Source: Bacillota bacterium
Lineage (GTDB): Bacteria; Bacillota; Sulfobacillia; JAJZYS01; JAJYTV01
Length of the DNA: 22,729 bases
Assembly: GCA_021786135.1 (NCBI GenBank)
Contig: JAJYNV010000013.1
Location: 1 to 22,729 of the forward strand
Reading direction: 5' to 3'
In this document: piece after piece, positions 1 to 8,005 of the stretch
How the letters are laid out: every line of letters begins with the position of its first letter
Numbering within the stretch: the stretch's first letter is position 1
Notes under the pieces: model-generated
What the model was told of the DNA's origin: nothing
Seen by the model: only the letters and a program-made list of their open reading frames with translations
The model's database searches: none
Program-made: the position numbers and the translations under genes

Positions 1-1
1 G

Positions 2-82
2 GTCTCCAGCGACGTGCCCAGCGCCGCGGTGCTCTCGGGTGGCAACATAGCGCTCGACTATCTGCGGCAGGTCATCGCCTGA
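2..82 (+). CDS. C-terminal end of a threonine/serine dehydratase-like PLP enzyme (partial)
   Basis: Only the last 26 codons are inside the window, ending at TGA 80-82. The visible tail includes VLSGGNIALDYL. Fold-type II PLP enzymes of the threonine dehydratase family commonly end their catalytic domain with a segment like 'VLSGGN(I/V)', so this is probably a threonine ammonia-lyase or serine dehydratase. No ACT domain follows it, which would fit the short catabolic type. The next gene starts 2 nt after this stop, so the two are likely co-transcribed and translationally coupled. The identification rests on one short motif. Confidence 0.55.
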   Translation, partial: VSSDVPSAAVLSGGNIALDYLRQVIA

Positions 83-84
83 AG

Positions 85-993
85 GTGCCTAGGAGCCTCT
101 TCAACGTCCTGCTGGTGCTGGTGGCGGCGGCCCTTTGGGGACTCAGCGGCGCCGTGGCGCAGATCCTCTTCCAGCATTTCGCCTTCAGCCCGCTCCTGCT
201 GGTCGTGGTGCGGCTCTGGGGCGCCGCGCTGATCCTCCTGCTCGTACTCGCGGCGCGCGACCGGCGCCAGCTGCGCGTTTCCTGGCGGGACCTCGGGCGG
301 CTGGCCATCTTCGGCGCCTTCGGCTTTCTGCTCGTGCAGTTCTCCTACTTCGCCGCAATCGCGAGCGTGGGCGTCGCCATGGCGACCTTCCTGCAGTACC
401 TCGGACCGCCCCTGATCGCCGCATATGTCGTCCTGACGGAGCACAGGCTCCCTGCACGCGCTGAATCCCTGGCCCTCAGCCTCGCGCTCCTCGGCACCCT
501 GCTCCTGGTGCTCGGCCACGGCGGTCTGCACCTCGAGGCCCTCGGCGTCGTGTTCGGAATCCTCTCCGCCCTCAGCCTCGCCTTCTATACCGTCTACCCT
601 AGAGACCTCGTGCAGCGGCACGGGCCCCTCGTGACCACGGCGTACGGCTTCCTCTTCGGCGCTATTGCGGCTACTCTGCCCTGGCCGCTCTGGGTGCACG
701 GCGTGGGCCGCCTCAACTCGGAAAGCGCATTGCTCGTCGCCTTCGTCGTCGTCTTCGGCACCTTGGTGCCGTTCGCCCTCTACGTCATGGCCCTGACGCG
801 CCTGCGCCCCACGACGGTGGGCATCGCCGCGACGGCAGAACCGCTCTCAGCCGCAATCAGCGCGTTTCTCATCCTGGGCCAGGTCCTCACCTGGCTACAA
901 TATCTCGGCGGAGCCCTGATCGTCGCCGCCATGCTGACGCTCGCGCGCCAGACCGGCAGGAGCGCAGCGAGCAAAGCCGAACCCCCCCAATAG
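85..993 (+). CDS. EamA/DMT-family transporter (10-TM amino-acid or metabolite exporter)
   Basis: This 302-aa protein is almost entirely hydrophobic and has two EamA repeats (about residues 5-140 and 150-290). Typical family segments are ALWGLSGAVAQ near the N-terminus, FLQYLGPPLIAAY at the end of the first repeat, and LRPTTVGIAATAEPLSA with ILGQVLTWLQYLGG in the second. The length is normal for the drug/metabolite transporter superfamily, which includes the threonine/homoserine exporter RhtA. The GTG start lies 2 nt after the upstream dehydratase stop and has only a weak ribosome site, suggesting translational coupling. The neighbour hints at threonine or a related amino acid as substrate, but this is inference; the sequence alone does not give the substrate. 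Confidence 0.88.
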   Translation: MPRSLFNVLLVLVAAALWGLSGAVAQILFQHFAFSPLLLVVVRLWGAALILLLVLAARDRRQLRVSWRDLGRLAIFGAFGFLLVQFSYFAAIASVGVAMATFLQYLGPPLIAAYVVLTEHRLPARAESLALSLALLGTLLLVLGHGGLHLEALGVVFGILSALSLAFYTVYPRDLVQRHGPLVTTAYGFLFGAIAATLPWPLWVHGVGRLNSESALLVAFVVVFGTLVPFALYVMALTRLRPTTVGIAATAEPLSAAISAFLILGQVLTWLQYLGGALIVAAMLTLARQTGRSAASKAEPPQ

Positions 994-1018
994 CTGCAGT
1001 CGGGAGGCCGGATGCCTG

Positions 1019-1627
1019 ATGTTGCTCGGATCACTTATGCTGCCCCTGGACCGCTCGCTCATCTCACCTCTTGCCACTCTGAGCGAAGCCTACACACAGC
1101 TCCTGGACGCACAGCTCACCTGCCTTGTGCTCGACGAGCAGCCTCGCGGCCGCATCGTGCGCATGCGCAGCATCCTCGAGCATCTCGCCGGCTCGGTCAT
1201 GCACGGCATGAAGGCAGACCCGAACCGACCCATCGCCACCATCGCGGAGCATGTGGAGACCCTGCCGCAATCCGCTCCGATCGAACATGCCGCCAAGGCC
1301 CTCTGGCGCCGACCGAGCCGGGCCGTCCTCGTCGCCGACGATCAGGGCGAGGTTGTCGGGCTGGTCGGCTGGCCGCAGCTCAACCACTTCTTCGACGAGA
1401 TCCTCGATATCGACTACGCCACGCGCCTGCACTTCCATGTCGGCGACCGGCCCGGCGAAATGGCGCGCGCCCTCGCCGCGGTCGCTGCGACCGGCGCCAA
1501 TGTCCAGGCCACCTATCTCTCCCACCCCCACGGCGACCAGCGCCTCGGCACCATCTACGTGCCCGACGACGCGGCTTCGTCCGCGCGGGCGGCCCTGACG
1601 GGCGCTGGATTCCATCTGATCGACTGA
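1019..1627 (+). CDS. CBS-pair plus ACT domain protein (AcuB-like architecture)
   Basis: 202 aa. The N-terminal part (about residues 7-125) reads as a diverged pair of CBS modules: MLPLDRSLISPLATLSEAY at the start, then SAPIEHAAKALWRRPSRAVL and EVVGLVGWPQL in the second module. Residues about 137-200 look like an ACT domain (RLHFHVGDRPGEMARALAAV, then a beta-rich stretch). CBS pairs bind adenine nucleotides and ACT domains bind amino acids, so the protein is probably a small ligand sensor. AcuB of Bacillus has the same order. A GGGAGG site at 1002-1007 supports the ATG at 1019; ATG 1037 is an alternative. It follows the transporter by 25 nt and is probably the last gene of that operon. The first CBS module is weak. 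Confidence 0.75.
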   Translation: MLLGSLMLPLDRSLISPLATLSEAYTQLLDAQLTCLVLDEQPRGRIVRMRSILEHLAGSVMHGMKADPNRPIATIAEHVETLPQSAPIEHAAKALWRRPSRAVLVADDQGEVVGLVGWPQLNHFFDEILDIDYATRLHFHVGDRPGEMARALAAVAATGANVQATYLSHPHGDQRLGTIYVPDDAASSARAALTGAGFHLID

Positions 1628-1638
1628 CCGGCATCGCC

Positions 1639-1679
1639 AGGCGCTGGCGCCCGCGGAGAGCCCGCCGGCGCCAGCGCCT
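1639..1679. terminator. Hairpin terminator between convergent genes
   Basis: Perfect 13-bp inverted repeat: AGGCGCTGGCGCC at 1639-1651 and GGCGCCAGCGCCT at 1667-1679, with a 15-nt loop, followed by TTT on the plus strand. It sits just after the CBS-ACT stop and faces the convergent carboxypeptidase gene. The stem is very GC-rich and the U-tract is short. Confidence 0.7.
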
Positions 1680-1726
1680 TTCATGCGCCCTGTTCCCGTC
1701 TGGGCCCGCAAGCCCAGAAGCGGGTT

Positions 1727-3229
1727 CTAGAGTCCGTAGATCTCGCGGTACTTGCCCGTGATGTAGCCAAGGTATGGCCGCGTCGTGAGTCCCTCGCCCG
1801 TTGCCTTGCGCAGGAACCCTTCGGTCTTCTCTTGCGAGCCGAGCTGGTGGAGCTCCCGGCGCAGGAACCCGAGAAGCGGCGCGAAGTCGCCCTGGGTGAT
1901 GCGCTCGGTGAGGTCCGGGATCGTGCGCCCTGCCGCCTCCCAGAGCTGGGCCGAGACCACGTTGCCGACGGTGTAGCCGATGAAGCCGCCCAGGCCGCCG
2001 GTCCAGTGGATGTCCTGCAGGGCACCCTCAAGGTCGTCGGGCGGCGTGACGCCGAGGTACTGCTGCATCTTGGCCCGCCACGCCTCCGGCACGTCCTTGG
2101 CCTTGAGTTCTCCCTGCATCAGGGCACGTTCCAGCTCGAAGCGCACGGCGATGTGGAGGTTGTACGTGACCTCGTCGGCGTCGACGCGGATGAGTGACGG
2201 CTCGACGTAGTTGACCGCCCGGTAGATCTCCTCGACGCCGTTCTCGCCGAACTGAGCGGGGAAGACTGCCTTGGCCCTCGGCAGGAAGTAGCGCCAGAAA
2301 GCCCGCGAGCGTCCGACGAGATTCTCCCAGAGCCGCGACTGGGACTCGTGCACACCGCTCGAGATGGCCTGGCCGAGCGGCGTGCGGGCCCACTCGGCCG
2401 GAAGTCCCTGCTCGTAGAGCCCGTGGCCGCCCTCGTGCAGCGTGCTGAAGAACGCGGATGCGAACGACTCCTCGCTGATGCGGGTCGTGATGCGGACATC
2501 GCCCACGCCGAACGATGTCGTGAAGGGATGGATCGACCGGTCCTGACGGCCGCGGCCGAAGTCGAAGCCGAAGGCCTCGATCGCTTCGAGGCCAAGCTGC
2601 CACTGGCTCTCGTCCGCGAAGTGGCCGTACAGGAAGCTGCGGTCCACCCGATCCTTGCGCGCGGCGATCTCCTGCACCAGCGGCACGAGATGCGCCTTGA
2701 GCTCGCCCAGAAGCTCGGCGCCCGCCTTTGCCGTCATGCCTGGCTCCGAGAGGTCCAGGAGGGCGTCGTAGGGCTCATCGGGATAACCGAGGGCCTCGCC
2801 GATCTCACGGCTGATCTCGACCATCTTGGCGAAGGCCGGCGCAAACACGGCGAAGTCCTTGGCCGCCCTCGCGGCCACCCAAGACTCGTACGCCTCGACG
2901 GTGAGGCGCATCTGGCGGGCGACGAGCTCCTGAGGCAGCTTCGTCGCCTGGTCGTAGGCGCGCTGCACGGTGCGCAGGAGCGCGTGCCGGATGTCATCCG
3001 CGGGTGCCCCCTGCGCCTCCTCGGCGAACGCCGCGAGCGCCGCCCCGAAGGCCGGACTCACGAGCCGCTCGTGCGCCAGCGAGGCAAGCGTCGCAAGCTG
3101 CTCGCCGCGACCCGCATTCCCGCCCCGCGGCATATAGGTCATCTGGTCCCACCCGAGCACCGCCGCCGCACGCTGGATGTCGTCGATCTCCTCGAGCCTC
3201 TTTGTCAACGCCGAAAGCCGCTCAGTCAA
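1727..3229 (-). CDS. M32-family metallocarboxypeptidase (thermostable carboxypeptidase Taq type)
   Basis: This 500-aa protein is of normal length for family M32, zinc carboxypeptidases that remove C-terminal residues from peptides. The zinc-binding HEXXH motif is HEGGH at residues 265-269, in the family context STLHEGGHGLYEQG. Other M32 signatures are VLGWDQMTYMP near the N-terminus, HESQSRLWEN after the zinc site, and IRVDADEVTYNLHI further on. The frame stays open upstream, but that extension has no protein-like character. I chose the TTG at 3229-3227 because AAGGAG lies about 8 nt before it and the homologous region begins there. No signal peptide is visible, so the enzyme is likely cytosolic. 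It diverges from the small zinc-ribbon gene and converges on the CBS-ACT gene. Confidence 0.92.
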   Translation of the reverse strand: MTERLSALTKRLEEIDDIQRAAAVLGWDQMTYMPRGGNAGRGEQLATLASLAHERLVSPAFGAALAAFAEEAQGAPADDIRHALLRTVQRAYDQATKLPQELVARQMRLTVEAYESWVAARAAKDFAVFAPAFAKMVEISREIGEALGYPDEPYDALLDLSEPGMTAKAGAELLGELKAHLVPLVQEIAARKDRVDRSFLYGHFADESQWQLGLEAIEAFGFDFGRGRQDRSIHPFTTSFGVGDVRITTRISEESFASAFFSTLHEGGHGLYEQGLPAEWARTPLGQAISSGVHESQSRLWENLVGRSRAFWRYFLPRAKAVFPAQFGENGVEEIYRAVNYVEPSLIRVDADEVTYNLHIAVRFELERALMQGELKAKDVPEAWRAKMQQYLGVTPPDDLEGALQDIHWTGGLGGFIGYTVGNVVSAQLWEAAGRTIPDLTERITQGDFAPLLGFLRRELHQLGSQEKTEGFLRKATGEGLTTRPYLGYITGKYREIYGL

Positions 3230-3295
3230 TACGGTCGCTCCTTCCGCTTGTCTTCGGAGCGCACCCGGGATACCTTCGACAACAGGAGAGATGCG

Positions 3296-3466
3296 ATGAT
3301 GTCTCTGGACAAGCCCGGGGTTTCGCTCCCGAACCATGATCTTCCGTCGGTTCTCGCCGCGGGTCAGCTCTGCCCCAACTGCCAGCTCGCCCGTCTCGTC
3401 GCGGAGCCGCGCGGCCAGGTGAGCTGTCCGCTCTGCGGCTTCACAACCGCCCCGCCCTGCACCTGA
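3296..3466 (+). CDS. Small zinc-ribbon protein (56 aa)
   Basis: A short ORF starts at tandem ATG codons (3296, 3299) with AGGAG 7 nt upstream. The protein has two CxxC pairs (CPNC at residues 26-29 and CPLC at 44-47) spaced like a zinc ribbon, plus a further Cys at 55. There is no helical or hydrophobic segment, so it is a small cytosolic zinc-binding protein of unknown role. It lies 66 nt from the divergent carboxypeptidase start and ends shortly before a perfect hairpin. I do not recognise a named family. The ribosome site and motif make it a credible gene despite its size. Confidence 0.7.
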   Translation: MMSLDKPGVSLPNHDLPSVLAAGQLCPNCQLARLVAEPRGQVSCPLCGFTTAPPCT

Positions 3467-3514
3467 TGAGCCAAGGGGCCGGCCGTGCGCCGAGCAGATG
3501 ACTTCCTTCCCGCC

Positions 3515-3542
3515 GCCCTCATCCCCTGCCAGGGATGAGGGC
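3515..3542. terminator. Hairpin between convergent zinc-ribbon and P1 peptidase genes
   Basis: Perfect 11-bp inverted repeat GCCCTCATCCC (3515-3525) and GGGATGAGGGC (3532-3542) with a 6-nt loop. It lies between two convergent stops (3466 and 3554), so it can serve both directions. There is no U-tract on either side. Confidence 0.65.
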
Positions 3543-3553
3543 GACATGGCGAT

Positions 3554-4597
3554 CTATTCCCGGGGCAGCAGGGCCAGCGTCTTCGCGAGCGGCAGCGCCG
3601 GCACGATGCGCCCCAAGCGCCCGCGAGTCGTCTCGGCCACGGCGAGTGCGTTGAGGATCGCCTCTTCGGTCGCCTCCGCGACGGCATGGAACGCAGCCGT
3701 CGCCAGGTGCCCGCCGTCTTGATGGGCGCCCGTGACGTCCGCGGAGGTCGAGAAGGCGATCGCGATGTCGCCGCTGCCGTGGGACGCCACCGAGCCCAGG
3801 CGCGCGAGCCCGAAGGTCGTCCTGCGGGCCAGCCGTTCAAGCGCTCGCGCTTCCCAGGGCAGGTCCGTGGCCACGACCATGATGATCGATCCATCCGGCG
3901 GCCTGAAGTCGGCAGGCCTCAGGTGACGTCCGACGGGCACGCCCAGGATGGTGAGGTCGGCTGCCGCGCCAAAGTTGGCCTGCACCAGCACCCCGACGCT
4001 GAAGTCGCTCTCCGGCACCTTCCGCGAGGCGGTGCCGATGCCTCCCTTCCAGCCACAGCAGACCATGCCCCTGCCGCCGCCGACGGCCCCTTCCGCTACC
4101 GGACCAGCCGCCGCAAGCTCGATCGCCTGCACTGCGTGCTCGGGACGGACGGCGAACGCGCGCAGATCGTTGAGGTAACCGTCGTTGCACTCGCCCACGA
4201 CGACGTTCGGCGTTGGCCTGCCGTCCCCCACGCCGCTGCCGTGCTCGATCAGGTAGCGGATGCCGCCTTCGAGGGCGGCGCCCACCGAGAACGTATTGGT
4301 CAGGAGGATGGGCGTCTCCAGCTCGCCCAGTTCCGCGAGCTGCACGAGTCCCGCCGTCTTGCCGAAGCCGTTGATCACGTGGCTGGCCGCTCTGAGCTTT
4401 CGGTCAGGCATCGCGTCGTCGTGCGGCACGATAGCGGTCACGCCGGTGCAGATTCCATCCTCCGGCGCCGACCCGGATCCCAGCGTCACATGGCCCACGC
4501 GAACGCCCGGGACGTCCGTGATGGCGTTCCAACTGCCCGGCTGCAGCACGCCGATCCGGATGCCGAGATCCCTAAGCCGCTTTCTCTCCTGCGCCAA
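3554..4597 (-). CDS. P1-family (DmpA/S58) self-processing aminopeptidase
   Basis: 347 aa, the usual size for DmpA-type beta-aminopeptidases and D-aminopeptidases/esterases. These are Ntn-hydrolase-like enzymes that cut themselves at a Gly-Ser bond to free the catalytic serine. Family landmarks are NAITDVPGVRVGHVTL near the start, PILLTNTFSVGAALEG, NVVVGECNDGYLND, GMVCCGWKGGIGTASR, and the predicted cleavage site RPPDGSIIMVVATD with Gly236-Ser237. GSGDIAIAFST follows near the C-terminus. The TTG start is supported by AAGGAGG 7 nt upstream. It begins 39 nt after the addA stop on the same strand and is probably the last gene of the addBA operon. No signal peptide is seen. The substrate cannot be told from sequence. 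Confidence 0.9.
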   Translation of the reverse strand: MAQERKRLRDLGIRIGVLQPGSWNAITDVPGVRVGHVTLGSGSAPEDGICTGVTAIVPHDDAMPDRKLRAASHVINGFGKTAGLVQLAELGELETPILLTNTFSVGAALEGGIRYLIEHGSGVGDGRPTPNVVVGECNDGYLNDLRAFAVRPEHAVQAIELAAAGPVAEGAVGGGRGMVCCGWKGGIGTASRKVPESDFSVGVLVQANFGAAADLTILGVPVGRHLRPADFRPPDGSIIMVVATDLPWEARALERLARRTTFGLARLGSVASHGSGDIAIAFSTSADVTGAHQDGGHLATAAFHAVAEATEEAILNALAVAETTRGRLGRIVPALPLAKTLALLPRE

Positions 4598-4636
4598 TGC
4601 TGCGCCTCCTTGCTCCTTCGATGAACTCCGCGACTG

Positions 4637-7600
4637 CTAAGCCATCGGCACGGCGACGCCAGGTGCAAGGAAATAGAGCACGGCCTGCGCCTCCACCCCC
4701 GCGATCGCCCGCAAAGCCTGCCGATAGGCCTCGACCTGGGCGCGGTACGCCTGCGCCGCCTCCGGTACCCTTGCCCGCGTGACGTGATCGGTCTTGAAGT
4801 CGACGATCATCCAGCCCTCGTCATCTTCAAGCAGAAGGTCGATCTTGCCCTGCAGCACAGTGCGCCCGTCCGTCTCGGGACGTCCCGAGGCGTCCGCGAG
4901 CACGCTGAAGGCAAGTTCGCGCTCGAGGCGATGCGCGCCGCGGATGCGGGCGGCGGTCGGAGAGGCGAGGAAACGGCCCACCGCCGCGAGGTCAACGACG
5001 CCGGCGGCGGCTTTGGGCATGAGACCCCGCCCGATCAGATCATCGAGCGCCGCCGCAAGATCAGCAGGCGGGTTCATGAGATCGATGCACTCGAGCAGGC
5101 GGTGCGTGTAGACGCCCGCGGCGCGTGCCGCCTCCGGTGACCTGGCGCCGCGCTGCCGTCGCCGGAGGCGCAGGAGGGCACCATAGCCCTGTTCGGCTTC
5201 CGCCAGGCTGCTGGCACTCAGGCGCAGGGGCGGCGTCCCGGGCTCCTCGGCTCTGCGGTCCGGCAGGGCCGCGAACGCGCTCGCCGCCTCGCGGTCATCG
5301 AACGTCGCGGCCTCAACGCCGCGCTCCACGTCCCCTTTCTCACCTGCCGTCTCCACCATCCGGACGATCGGCAGGCCCTCCGCCAGGAGCGGGGCAGCCA
5401 GCCACTCGACGGGCCTCGTCGCCGCCCTGATGCGGGCGGGACTCACGGCACCGCCGTACGCCGGGGCCTCCCCGGTCGCAGTGAGGTAAAGGCGGTCGCG
5501 AGCGCGCGTCATCGCCACGTAGAGGAGCCTGATCTCCTCATAGAGCGCCTCCTGTCGTTCCTCCGCCTCGATCGCCCGCCAAAAAGGCGTAGGGTGGAGG
5601 CCGCCCGCGTCGTCCGGGAACGCCGCCGCCACTCCGAGGCTCCGATGCAGCCGGATGCGGTCGCGCTCCTGCTTGCCGCCAAGCCTGCGGCCCAGCCCGG
5701 CCACGAAGACGACGGGAAATTCGAGGCCCTTGCTGCGGTGGATGGTGGTGACGCGCACGGCATCGCCCATGTCGACATCGGGCGGCGCAACGTCGAGATG
5801 CTGGCGCGACAGTTCCTCAAAGACGGCAAGAAAGGCGCCGATGCTCGCGGGGCCCTGTCTCGCCAGGCGCTCAGCCGCCTCCTGGAAGGCGAGAATGTCC
5901 CGCCGGCGCTGCGCGCCACGCGGCAGCCCCGCCACATGCGCGCCGTACTCGGTGTCTTGGAGGAGTCTCTCCACCAGGCGGTCGAGCGGCATCGTGAGGG
6001 ACCATTGCCGCCAGAGCTCGATGCGGTCGAGGATGGTACGCATGCGGCCGTCGCTCTGGCCAAGTGAGCGCAAGCCATCGAAGAGAGGCGCGCCTGCGGC
6101 GGCTTGCCGAAGGCTCACCGCGTCCGCAAGTGACAGGTCGAACCACGGCGCGCGCAGTGTCACCAGAAGGTCCCAATCGCGCTCCGGCAGTTCGATGGTC
6201 CGCAGGAGGCTCAAGAGGGTCTGCAGCTCCTGGCCGCCAAGGTAGCCCTGGCTGCGCTGGATCATCGCAGGAATCCCTCGCAGCGCGAAGACGTCGTCGA
6301 ACACCGCAGCCGCACTCTGCAGCCCGCGCAAGAGCACCGCGCAGTCGCCGTAGCGCACAGGGCGCACCTTCTCTGCCGCGGCGTCCCAGACGGGATGCTC
6401 CGCTGCCATCAGCCGCGCAATCTCCGCCGCGATCCAGGTGGCCTCCTGCACCAGCGCGGGTTGCTCGTCGCCCTCCTCGTCGCTCTCCACGCCCCGGACT
6501 TCGACGAACCGCACGCGAGGGTCGGGGTCGGGAGGCACGGTGTCCGGGTCGCGGCCGGCCACAAGCTCCGCGCGCGCATCGTAGAGCGGCGACGCTTCTT
6601 CCTGCATGAGCGCGCGGAAGACCGCGTTGACCACGTCCACGATTTCGGCCCTGCTGCGGAAATTCTGCCGGAGCCCGAGCGCCGCGCGTCGCTCGGCCGC
6701 CTCGCGCTCGCGTTCGAGGAAGATACCGGGGGCGGCGTGGCGGAAGCCGTAGATGCTCTGCTTGACATCGCCCACGGCAAAGAGGTTGCCTCCCTTGCCC
6801 AAGCGGCTGACGTGGTCGACGATCGCCGCCTGGAGCGGATTCACATCCTGGAACTCGTCCACCAGCACCTCCCTGAAGCGCCGACGCACGCCCTCGCCGA
6901 TCGTGCTGTCACCTGCCGTGAGCAGGCGATACGCCTCCTGTTCGAGGTCCGCGAAATCGAGGACCCCACGTTGCCGCTTGAGGCGACGGTAGTCGTCCAT
7001 CGCCCCCCTGAGCAACGCGAGAAAGTCCGCCAGGATGGGATCCGTCGCCCTGGTCCGGCGCTGCACCTCCGCTTCATCGAGACTCGCGATCCCGCCCGAC
7101 AGCCGCGCTAGAACCCTCTTCGCCTTCTCGCGCAGCCTGTGGGCAGTCTCCCGCCCGGGGGCGCTGTTGCCGCGCAGGGGCGCAAAGAGAGCGGCATCCT
7201 GGAGCAGATGCCGGTGCTGGTCCCAACCGAGGCCGGTCGACAGGACCGCTGCCTCGCGCTGTGTGGCTTCGCCTTCGAGCGCCTCGACATACGCGTTCTG
7301 ACCCTCGAGTTCCCTTGCCGCCGCCGCAGCCTGACGCAGGAGGCTCGCCGCCTCCTCCACCTGTCGGACGTTCTCTGCCATGACCCGCCGCAGCGCCGAC
7401 TGCAGTTCATCGTCACGCATGTGGCGCTGGGCCGCATCGGAGAGAAAGCCCTCAGGGTCCGGCACCGTGTCGAGGAATTTCAGCGCCTTGAGCACGGCCT
7501 CGCGCAAACCGTCATCCTCGCCCATACCGCCGAAGTAGGCGACGAGCCGAGCCATAGAAGACCGCTCCGCATAGGCGGCCCCGAGCGTGGAGTCCAGGGC

Positions 7601-8005
7601 CTGCCGGCGCAGGACCTCCGCCTGCCGCTCGTCCATCAGAGCTGCTTCCGCATCGAGACCTAGGGCCTGCCATTCCTCGCGGATGAGTCTGAGGCAGAAG
7701 CCGTGAATGGTCGAGATGTGCGCCAGAGGCAGCCTTTCGAGCTGCGCCTGCGCCCGGCCGTCGCCGGCGAGCGCCCGCCGCCCGAGGTCCGCCGAGATGC
7801 GCATGCGCATCTCCAGCGCCGCCTTCTCCGTGAACGTGACCAGCAGGAAGCGATCGATCTCCACCGGATCGGCAGGATCCAGGCAGCGCCGGACCACCCG
7901 CTCGCTCAGCGTCGTCGTCTTGCCGGCGCCCGCCGCCGCGGAGACCAGCACGCTGCCTCCCGCGAAGGCGCAGGCGGTCTCCTGCTCAGTCGTCAGTCGA
8001 GGCAT
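4637..8005 (-). CDS. addA: AddA: UvrD-type helicase-nuclease subunit
   Basis: 1122 aa. AddA is the 3'-5' helicase and nuclease subunit of AddAB, which resects double-strand breaks for RecA loading. Helicase motifs appear in order: TTEQ (Q-motif, residues 5-8), P-loop AAAGAGKT (23-30), DEFQD (383-387), GDVKQSIYGFRHA, TTIHRSKGLEFPVVF and YVAMTRARDRLYL. The C-terminal PD-(D/E)XK nuclease is intact: GKIDLLLED with Asp1056, then DFKTD with Asp1069 and Lys1071, then the QVEAYRQAL helix. The frame is open upstream to 8389, but that stretch lies over addB. The ATG at 8005-8003 fits the domain start and has AGGAGG 9 nt upstream. The first 20 nt overlap the end of addB, so the two are translationally coupled. 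Confidence 0.93.
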   Translation of the reverse strand: MPRLTTEQETACAFAGGSVLVSAAAGAGKTTTLSERVVRRCLDPADPVEIDRFLLVTFTEKAALEMRMRISADLGRRALAGDGRAQAQLERLPLAHISTIHGFCLRLIREEWQALGLDAEAALMDERQAEVLRRQALDSTLGAAYAERSSMARLVAYFGGMGEDDGLREAVLKALKFLDTVPDPEGFLSDAAQRHMRDDELQSALRRVMAENVRQVEEAASLLRQAAAAARELEGQNAYVEALEGEATQREAAVLSTGLGWDQHRHLLQDAALFAPLRGNSAPGRETAHRLREKAKRVLARLSGGIASLDEAEVQRRTRATDPILADFLALLRGAMDDYRRLKRQRGVLDFADLEQEAYRLLTAGDSTIGEGVRRRFREVLVDEFQDVNPLQAAIVDHVSRLGKGGNLFAVGDVKQSIYGFRHAAPGIFLEREREAAERRAALGLRQNFRSRAEIVDVVNAVFRALMQEEASPLYDARAELVAGRDPDTVPPDPDPRVRFVEVRGVESDEEGDEQPALVQEATWIAAEIARLMAAEHPVWDAAAEKVRPVRYGDCAVLLRGLQSAAAVFDDVFALRGIPAMIQRSQGYLGGQELQTLLSLLRTIELPERDWDLLVTLRAPWFDLSLADAVSLRQAAAGAPLFDGLRSLGQSDGRMRTILDRIELWRQWSLTMPLDRLVERLLQDTEYGAHVAGLPRGAQRRRDILAFQEAAERLARQGPASIGAFLAVFEELSRQHLDVAPPDVDMGDAVRVTTIHRSKGLEFPVVFVAGLGRRLGGKQERDRIRLHRSLGVAAAFPDDAGGLHPTPFWRAIEAEERQEALYEEIRLLYVAMTRARDRLYLTATGEAPAYGGAVSPARIRAATRPVEWLAAPLLAEGLPIVRMVETAGEKGDVERGVEAATFDDREAASAFAALPDRRAEEPGTPPLRLSASSLAEAEQGYGALLRLRRRQRGARSPEAARAAGVYTHRLLECIDLMNPPADLAAALDDLIGRGLMPKAAAGVVDLAAVGRFLASPTAARIRGAHRLERELAFSVLADASGRPETDGRTVLQGKIDLLLEDDEGWMIVDFKTDHVTRARVPEAAQAYRAQVEAYRQALRAIAGVEAQAVLYFLAPGVAVPMA

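Noticed and set aside
2348..3295. Long plus-strand frame running into the zinc-ribbon gene
   Set aside because: It lies antisense to the carboxypeptidase and has no protein-like pattern; only the last 56 codons, with their own ribosome site, are accepted.
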